Origin: Henricia sp. BOLD:AAB3569
Taxonomy: Eukaryota; Echinodermata; Asteroidea; Spinulosida; Echinasteridae
DNA: 64,000 nucleotides
Direction: 5' to 3'
NCBI GenBank assembly: GCA_037783545.1
Contig: JBBELK010000635.1
Span: 186,001-250,000 of the forward strand
Part shown: positions 56,943-64,000 of the stretch, one piece after another
Layout: each line of letters starts with the position of its first letter
How positions within the stretch are numbered: position 1 is the stretch's first letter
Position numbers and translations under genes: made by a program
Notes under the pieces: model-generated
Told to the model about the DNA's origin: nothing
The model's input: the letters and a program-made list of their open reading frames with translations, nothing else
The model's database searches: none

Positions 56943-57731
56943 ATCATTGACTGACCGTTATAAACAAAGTAAAGTACTTATCTATCTTTAACATACAGCT
57001 TTGGCTAGCATGCCATCACGTCCAGCAGCAGAGAAATGTTTTACTTAGTTGCTCCTTGCTGGATGATTTATTTCACTCCACTTCATGTATCTGAACTTGG
57101 CCCTTTCAGGTCCACTGAAAACACCTGTTATTACCAGTGAGCCAATATCAAATAAACAGAGTTAAGAGCCTGATTTATGACTTCTGGTGCACTGCAAAAG
57201 CCCATGAGGGTAGAAAATTTCCCTGCTAACTTTGTTGTAGATCATATATCTAGCATACAAAATCAAATAATAGATGTTAACAATGTACAGATGTACATGT
57301 ACATTTTTGGTCTACATGAAGAGTAGCACTAGTAGAATTAGCTGGCAGTTTTTATGGGGGAGGAGGGAACACAAAACATGTTGCTTTAAGGGCTTTATGT
57401 TGAATTTAGGAAACACTATGTGTATTAATTATCCTCTTCTAGAGGTGACTTCCATTACAAAACACCATCTTAAAAATGCTCTCACCCATGCAGATAAGAA
57501 AACAAAAGAGGGGGAAAAGGACAGTTGCAGAGGAGTGTACATCTCAGAAACTTTTTGGGAGGTGGTGAGGTCCAGTATATCAGGATTTTAAGTGGAGATG
57601 CACCTTAGGGGTACTTGAAATTTATTAGAGGGAGGGGGATACACATGCCTGCTTATCACCTCCCCCTTAAATTGTGTGCAATTGTGGCATGTTGTAAAGA
57701 TATATCCCTAATTCCAATTATTCCTCTACAG
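56943..57731 (+). other. Gene-free interval upstream of the NHL gene
   Basis: No supported coding exon. The last 14 bases (ATTATTCCTCTACAG) look like a polypyrimidine tract and acceptor, so the coding exon starts at 57,732 and an upstream non-coding exon is implied but not located. Confidence 0.5.
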
Positions 57732-57770
57732 ATTGTGTTGAACGTAGAAGAACTAAGAACAGCTAGGAAG

Positions 57771-60700
57771 ATGACGTCTTCGTTGCTCAAGAGTGCGATC
57801 AGCACTGTACTGAACAAAGTTAGTGTGGATGCACTGAAATGTGGCTTGTGCAAGAATTTCCTCTTCAAGCCCAAGATCATGGACTGTGTCCATACCTTCT
57901 GCGAAGATTGCCTCGTCAAGTACCACGCCTCCAAGTACTCCAAGAGCACGCATATGCCCTGTCCAGTCTGTGGTGATGACACGGAGCTACCCGTCGGCGG
58001 AGTCGCGGGCTTGAAGTCTAACCTCCACTTGAGTGGCGTGGTGGAGGAGATGGTTTTGCATGATCAGCTCGTAGCCGGGAAAGGGAAGAAGCTCGAATGC
58101 GGAGGTTGCGACGAGAATAAGGAATCGGTCGCCCGTTGCATGGATTGCGACCACTTTCTCTGCCAGGGGTGTGTGGAGGCCCACAAGCGCTTCGCAATGA
58201 TTCGCAACCACACCATCGCGTCTCTGGATGAGCTGCGTACGGGGAAGATTGAGTTGAAGAGTCCCGCTCGGAAACAGGCTCCTGAGTGCGAGAATCATCC
58301 TGGGGAGAAAATCCGCTGCTTCTGCGAGACCTGCAGCGAGCTCATTTGCTTGGAGTGTGCCTTCTTGGGGCATGCTCGTCCGCAGCACGAGTCTGTCAGC
58401 ATTCGGGAAGCTGCCAACCGTCGCCGGCAAAGCATGCGAGACTTCTTGCCGAAAACAGAAGAGGTCTGTTTGTTTTTCTATTGGTTTTAGGTTGTTACAA
58501 GTCTTTACCAGATCACTTGACTCTCCCATGTACAATACTGCGCAATATTTGGAAGGGTGCCTAATCACCATTGAAATGAAAAAGTCAAACATAGTTGAGA
58601 GAAGAATTATACATGGGCCTCATCCTGATTTGAACCTGTGACCATCGACTCTCCAAGCAAATGCTCTACCAGCTGAGCTATGAGGCACAATGGTTTACTC
58701 TCTTTCCCGAGAAACCCTGTAAACATTGATGTGGTTTGTGCAGGTTTTTCTGCATGGCAAACACGGGAAAGTTAATCTGTAACAACTGAAAAACAACTCA
58801 ACAGTCGGAGAACATTGTAACTTTTGGGGATGTATCTGTTAGTGAGCTTAAAATTGGGGATGAAATATGCTTTCACGATTATAATTCAGAACAGAAGGTA
58901 CAGTAAACAGGTTCGCCATCAACTAGTTATGATCCAGACTTCATCGGATGTGGCTCCAATTTCGTAAAAACTGAAAATAATATATTTGCTACGATTCCTT
59001 CTCTTTACAGGTGGTTGCAGAGTTTCAACAGGTGCAGAAATCACTGAATACAGTCAAGAATGATCTCAAGATTAATGCTAGTGATGCAAGGAAGAGTGTG
59101 CTGGAGCTTGTAGCCTCAAAGATCTCAGAACTGAAACGGAAGGAAAAGGTAAGAAACAGTCAATTTTGCGGGGGAATTAAGCATTTCATTGTATATTAAG
59201 AGTGCGCTTACACATTGTGACCAGTCCTTACTGGTCATGACCGAATACGACTAGCATGACCAAGTTACGACTGGTCTTGACCAATAGTTACGACTGGTCT
59301 TGACCAATAGTTACGACTGGTCTTGACTAAGTCAATTTTTAAAATTTCCATTCACACATATGGCAGCACATCCCGAGATCTCAGGGAATTTCCACTCAAC
59401 TTAGAAGCGCCGTTTAATACATTCCCTGAGGAAATGCACGCAAATCTGTGAAGTTAGGCGGCTGTTACGGTCGAGTCATTTTGATGTACATTGTAATTTA
59501 ATCAATTTTGTTATGTTATGCTGAAAATTTGGATTGGGTTTTTGTTCATGACTATCCCTTCCTACCGAAATTCCCAGCAACATTTTATTTACTCCGCAGT
59601 TTTTAAAATTAATAACAGGGATGCAAGACGACAAACGTGAATTGAACAAATTCCTTAAATAGCAGCCAATTGCCGACACGGACACTGCCGACATGGACAC
59701 GGCCAGCGCTACTGAGTATCACACTGTACCGTGTAAACTTACATACATCTGCGTGCGTGTATTTGAACGCCCGCATTGTACTGCCAAGCGTCCTCATTGG
59801 CCATGAGCTGCGACAAGATTTCTGTCGCTGCTTCCACAGCAAAATGAGGCCACAATGTCAACAGGGCCTGATCGGGACACACGAGTAGGGGAGTGCGTTA
59901 AAGCTACAAACTGTTGCAAGAGGATGATGGCAGCAAAGCATGACTACATATTCATAGTCATGACCGAGACACCCACATATCGAGCGACTCATCTGCCAAC
60001 TTCTGAAATTGGCTTTAGTCATGGTTTGGGCCACTGACTTGCAACACTCTAGTGAAAACTTTGGGTTGCAAGTTTGATACCCGGTTCCTTGGCCCTTAAG
60101 CAAGACACTTAAACACACTTGCTCCATCCTTCGGAAGGGATGGAAAGCCATTTGTCCAGTGTGTGTTCTGTAACGCACTTAAAAGATCCCAGGGACACTT
60201 TCGTGAAGAGTAAGGGGATTCCCGGTGTGTCTGGCCGTCGGCTGCCAATGGCGCCACCCATGTATCTCGATGTTTAGGTGGAGTATTAGCTTCGTAAAAA
60301 AAAATTATCATGTGAACACATCTATAGGGAATATGCGCTATATAAATGTAATAATAACTTTTGAGTTCAAACTTTAGTTTAGTCTCAACAGAGTCATTAC
60401 TGTTATGACTGATCAGTCAAGATGCCAAATGGAGGCTCATGTGTGAACATGTTCCGACACCAGTACACATTCTTCTACTTGCAATAACTTAGTGAACAGT
60501 TTAACCTCGGCTCATAAAAACTATGAATTTGAACTGTTGCAACTTGGACGAAATTGGGCTCTATAGTATGTCTCATAATTTGTCTGCTTTCACTCTGTGT
60601 GGTACCCAGACTCTCCTTGATGAGATAGAGCACATCGAGAAGCAGCGTGCCCAGACCATGCAGCAGAGTGAACAGACTGTGGGTAACTTCATCAACAAGG

Positions 60701-63700
60701 CTCGCCACTCGCTGCAGGTGGCCCGTAACGCTATTGAGACAGCCACGGATCCTGACTTCCTCTCCCTGCATCCTACTGTGGAGAGAGAACTCCAAAACTT
60801 GACGGAAAAGTCGCCTCCACAGGTACCGCCAAATTTGTTTTGCCAAGAATCAATTCTGATTCATAATAGGAGTTAGTTTTGTTAATCGATTGCAAATGCA
60901 TAAGACCATGGGTCTCAGTGCTGTAGTCAAGGCTTTCACTAGGCCATCGCAAGGCCCTGCAAGTTCTCACAACTCCATGGGTGTCTGTGTTGTAGTCAAG
61001 GCTTTCACAAGGCCATCACAATTAGGCCCTGCAAGTCCTCACAATTAACTCCATGCGGGTCTCTGTGCTGTAGCCTCTAAGCCATCGCAAGGCCCTGCAA
61101 GTCCCCAGAAATCCATCAGTCTAGACTTGGAGAGGCAATAGCACACAAGCTCTTTAAATGAACTGGGCTGTTAACTCCGCAGTTGAGAAATTATAAGTAA
61201 TAAGATGATATAATTGAGCCAATTAACGCCTCAAGCACCCTGTCTGATGTTCATGTGGTATTCTGTTAATGAACAGGTGCATCAGAAGCTGTCCTTCCTG
61301 AAGTTCACCGGAATGGCTAAGGAGGCCACCGACCAGGTCACCCTGGGTCAGGTCGTCAAGAAGGGCGAGTGGGACCTGCATTTGCAATTTGGCAAGGAAG
61401 GCACCGGGGAAGGCGAGTTTAAGTGGGCCCGTGGAATCACAGCTTGTCCCAACGGGGACATCGCTGTGGCTGATCGCAACAACAATCGTGTTGCTGTTTG
61501 CTCAGCTGAGGGCAAACCGAAGGTTAACATTCCGGCATCAAGTGGTGAGCATGAAGCATTGTATTCTTATTTTGGACTATTCATTTGATAATTGTTTAAT
61601 TCTTTAATGGGGAGACGTGGTGGTCTCGTGGATACCACATCAGACTTTCAAATGGTTCAAGGCCTCGTCGCTGATATAATGTTGTGTCCTTGGACTATAC
61701 ACTTGGACTATGTTTCTCCATCCAAATTAAATGGGTACCAGCAAATACTGATTGGAAAACCCAACCAACTGCTTGAATATGTATATCTGCGATGGACTGG
61801 CATCCCATCCAGGGGGAGTAGCAATATGCTAACCCAACTAACTGCTTGTGGTAAACCTGCGATGGACTGGCATCCCATCCAGGGAGAGTAGCAATACTCC
61901 GAGTCACTCCATGCCATGGAAACTAACAACCTGTTGGGGTAAGTAACCCAACTTACTGCTGGGGGTAAACCTGTGAGGGACTGGCATTCCATCCAGGGGA
62001 GAGTAGCAATGCTCCTATCACTCCATGCCATGGAAACTAACAACCTGTTGGGTCATATACCTGCGATAGACTAGTATTCCATTTAGGGGAAGTAGCAGTG
62101 CTCCTATAGTCACTCCATGCCATAGAAACAAAAGATGAGTAGGCCTTTACCATATAATTTGCCTACAGGCACTCATTCTACCGACTTGGCTTAGGAACTC
62201 ACTTTTAGCATGCCACGCCACAAGGCCACTGCAGAGGAAAGGTTCAACCTTCTGTTTCCCTAAATAGCGAATGACCATACCATTCCTCTTTGCAGCTCGA
62301 AATGTTGCTTCCGATTCCAAGAACCGCCTGGTGGTAATTGATCGCTCGGGATTCGTTAGCGTGTACGACGCCAGTCGCAAGCAAGTCCTGCAGTTCCCTG
62401 TGGCTCCAAATGAGCCCAACGTTGTGGTGGATCCACGCTGCGTCGCTATCGACAAAGAAGACCGAATCTACATTGGTAAGTTGTCGTAGCAGAATTTATG
62501 CTAAATAGCAGTAAATGGTTAGGAGGGGGAGAGTTGTACAAATTTCAAAAATAACTCCAGACCTAACCAAGAAAGTTTGGTTATCTTAGCTGCCGCTACA
62601 GCACGCATGCACTCACAGAAACTTGAGAAATCTACGTTTCACCGGAAAGCTGCTGCCAGTGGCTCGTTGTAAACATAAACGAATCTGGCTATAGTTGTTT
62701 AATAACATCGCAGATCTTGAAAAATTATATAGTTAAAGAGTTAAAAACACCATTAGGTTGAGGTTCCTCGATCACTTGTACCATGAGCTAGCTCTGGAGT
62801 AAATTGCTGTTGGCTCTAAGCTTAACCACACTTTTTCAATCCTTCGATTAGGATGTAAAGCTGTGGGTCCATTGTGTTCTGTAAAACACTCAAAGGGATT
62901 CCAGAGCACTTGCTTGATCATAAGCACTTTGCCAGATCATAACCAGTTATGCAGTTAGTACGTCAAGCAGTCTACTCGGCGCAGACATTTCTCAGAGCAG
63001 GTCAAACATTATACATGAACTATCATAGTTTTTAATTGAGCACAAAATGCTTCGGTACTGCTATCCATCCAGTAGTAGAAACAGCCTTTGCCGGTGCAAA
63101 CAAAAACCTGCATGGAGAAAGATTATTTTGCATGCAGCCATATTTTGGCAGTAGCAACGGACAATACTGTTTTAATGAAGCATGTCACTCCAATTGGCAT
63201 GTGCATGACTTCATGTGTGGAGCGCCAATTCCAGTATTTTGCTTGCAGTAGAAACAGAAAAGATGAAACCCGCTGGCATTGCCGTCGACACCAATGATGA
63301 GATTTACATAACTGGGTACATAGGCTACATCAACACAGGCCAGAAACAACCACTACACCAGCCGTGGGAAACGCATCACCAAAACCGTGATGCTCACTGT
63401 AAAAGCACGCTTTATAATTGTAACATATTTATCTTGGCTGCTGCAGGTGACTTCACTCGTCAGGTGATCAGCATTTACAACCCCCATGACGGAAAGCTGG
63501 AGCGCAGCATGCAGGCCACCATCAAGCCCGAGTTCATCTGGGTCACCGGCAAAAACCTTGTCCTGATCAGCAACTCGGAGGAGGCCCGAGTGATAGCTGT
63601 GGACCCCTTCGGCGTGAAGGGCAACGAAGCATTCGCCATCGACACCATCTACGAGGGGGAAAAGATGAAACCCGCTGGTATTGCCGTCGATGCCAATGAC

Positions 63701-63886
63701 GAGATTTACGTAGCTGGGTACATGGGCTACATCAACACGGGCCAGGTACACCACTACACCAGCCGTGGGAAACACGTCAAGTGCATCAGCGATAAGCAGT
63801 ACATGCCGCAAGGTATCTGCTTCAACAACAAAGGTATGATGGTCATGGCTAATTATCATTCTGTCAGGATCCTCAACATGGCTTAG
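57771..63886 (+). CDS. TRIM-NHL protein (RING, two B-boxes, coiled coil, NHL repeats), probable E3 ubiquitin ligase
   Basis: Six coding exons: 57771-58463, 59011-59148, 60610-60822, 61277-61544, 62296-62475, 63447-63886; GT-AG, phases 0,0,0,1,1; 1,932 nt, 643 aa. The RING is C24-C27-C39-H41-C44-C47-C64-C67. B-box 1 (~110-147) has CGGC, CMDC and CQGC pairs; B-box 2 (~173-206) starts CENHPGEKIRCFCETC. Exons 2 and 3 are a coiled coil (to ~348). NHL repeats fill the rest, for example GEGEFKWARGITACPNGDIA, VADRNNNRVAVC and RIYIGDFTRQVISIYN. There is no filamin domain, unlike TRIM2/3/71, so I give no orthologue symbol; it belongs to the broad TRIM-NHL group that is expanded in several invertebrates. 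The ATG at 57,771 (GGAAGATGA) is the first in frame after the acceptor at 57,731 that precedes a complete RING. Expected role: substrate ubiquitination, or RNA or protein binding through the NHL propeller. The stop is 114 bp from the window end and no poly(A) signal is visible. Confidence 0.93.
58625..58720 (-). repeat. Single tRNA-like unit, NHL gene intron 1
   Basis: TTTGAACCTGTGACCATCG and AAATGCTCTACCAGCTGAGC then TATGAGGCACAATGGTTTAC. On the minus strand these are an A box, a D arm and a B box in tRNA order. It matches the units of the two tandem arrays and keeps a B-box-like sequence, so it is closest to the ancestral unit. Confidence 0.65.
59220..59335. repeat. Tandem repeat, ~23 bp x 4, NHL gene intron 2
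   Basis: Units like AATAGTTACGACTGGTCTTG; the first two are degenerate, the last two identical. Confidence 0.85.
60030..60352 (+). mobile_element. SINE family S, copy 2 (NHL gene intron 2)
   Basis: GGGTTGCAAGTTTGATACCC (B-box-like), AAGCAAGACACTTAAACACA, CCTTCGGAAGGGATGGAAAG, TAACGCACTTAAAAGATCCC, TTCGTGAAGAGTAAGGGGAT and the 3' end GCGCTATATAAATGTAATAA. The A-box part is lost or diverged. Confidence 0.8.
60900..61105. repeat. Tandem repeat, ~70 bp x 3, NHL gene intron 3
   Basis: Each unit has CCATG(C)GGTCT(C)(T)GTG(C)TGTAG followed by GGCCATC(G/A)CAAGGCCCTGCAAG. Lengths vary by small deletions. Confidence 0.85.
61610..62125 (-). repeat. SINE-like repeat with ~110-bp tandem units, NHL gene intron 4
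   Basis: A first part carries GTGGTCTCGTGGATACCA, similar to a tRNA A box. From 61,770 three to four units follow with ACCTGCGATGGACTGGCATC and CCATCCAGGG(G)GAGTAGCA and, in most, TCACTCCATGCCATGGAAAC. The (C)GATGGACTGGC..CCATCCAGGG core is common in SINE/LINE tails of animals. Confidence 0.7.
62815..62935 (+). mobile_element. SINE family S, copy 3, partial (NHL gene intron 5)
   Basis: AAGCTTAACCACACTTTTTC, ATCCTTCGATTAGGATGTAA, AGCTGTGGGTCCATTGTGTT and AGGGATTCCAGAGCACTTGC align with the body of copy 1. Head and tail are missing. Confidence 0.7.
63257..63379 (+). pseudogene. Duplicated fragment of the last NHL exon, frameshifted, in intron 5
   Basis: About 123 bp (GAAAAGATGAAACCCGCTGG to CGTGGGAAACGCATCA) repeats the coding stretch 63,659-63,780 at high identity. 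Translated it begins EKMKPAGIAVDTNDEIY against EKMKPAGIAVDANDEIY. After GGCCAG one extra base (AAACAACCAC against GTACACCAC) shifts the frame relative to the functional copy. It is not required for the gene: exon 5 joins exon 6 directly as RIYIGDFTRQ. The open frame continues to the real exon by chance, so a retained-intron isoform is conceivable but unlikely. Confidence 0.82.
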
Positions 63887-64000
63887 ATCTCAAGTTCACA
63901 CCATTTAAAATTGCACACATATCTAAATTAGTCTCTGATGCCCTGGCAGGAAAAAAAAAACTAAAGCCATGTCCGCATTGGACTTGTTTTCTGGGAGGTT

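Noticed and set aside
57987-58592. 201-codon minus-strand frame
   Set aside because: It is the antisense shadow of the RING/B-box exon, which has intact zinc ligands on the plus strand.
63353-63859. 168-codon minus-strand frame
   Set aside because: Antisense shadow of the last NHL exon.

Overview
The window is metazoan nuclear DNA. It has intron-rich genes with GT-AG splice sites (one intron looks GC-AG), a long AT-rich satellite array, and many short non-autonomous transposons and tRNA-derived SINEs. The protein repertoire (OAF, GABPA with OST-PNT-ETS order, RBBP5, a RING/B-box/NHL protein without a filamin domain), the moderate intron lengths and the dense MITE load suggest a marine invertebrate deuterostome. 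An echinoderm is my favoured guess. This is inference and the species cannot be fixed from the sequence alone.

Layout. Bases 1 to about 13,520 are a head-to-tail satellite of about 309 bp monomers (roughly 44 copies), in places organised as a four-monomer higher-order repeat of about 1,235 bp. It decays through diverged monomers to about 13,930. Bases 13,930 to 25,400 carry no gene I can support. They hold nested inverted-repeat transposons, tRNA-like repeats and TTAA-flanked MITEs.

Five genes occupy 25.4 to 63.9 kb. RPLP1 (minus, 4 coding exons, 112 aa) and OAF (plus, 4 exons, 282 aa) are divergent, with 435 bp between their start codons. RBBP5 (minus, 14 coding exons, 504 aa) and GABPA (plus, 8 coding exons, 378 aa) are divergent, with about 1 kb between start codons. 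OAF and RBBP5 converge, with stop codons 938 bp apart. A RING/B-box/coiled-coil/NHL gene (plus, 6 coding exons, 643 aa) follows a repeat-rich gene-free interval of 48.4 to 57.7 kb and ends 114 bp before the window edge. I rebuilt every exon chain by hand from splice sites, and reading-frame phase closes exactly at each junction.

Functionally the genes are a ribosomal stalk protein, a secreted protein, a COMPASS/MLL-complex WD40 scaffold, an ETS transcription factor and a probable E3 ligase. They do not form a pathway; their closeness reflects bidirectional promoters and genome packing.

The most interesting features are the higher-order satellite; a terminal-inverted-repeat element with an embedded tRNA-like sequence, a 9-bp target duplication and an empty-site paralogue nearby; at least three MITE families that all sit on TTAA targets and begin AAGG/AAAGG; datable nested insertions; a GC-AG intron in the ETS gene; and a frameshifted copy of part of the terminal NHL exon in the intron just upstream of that exon.
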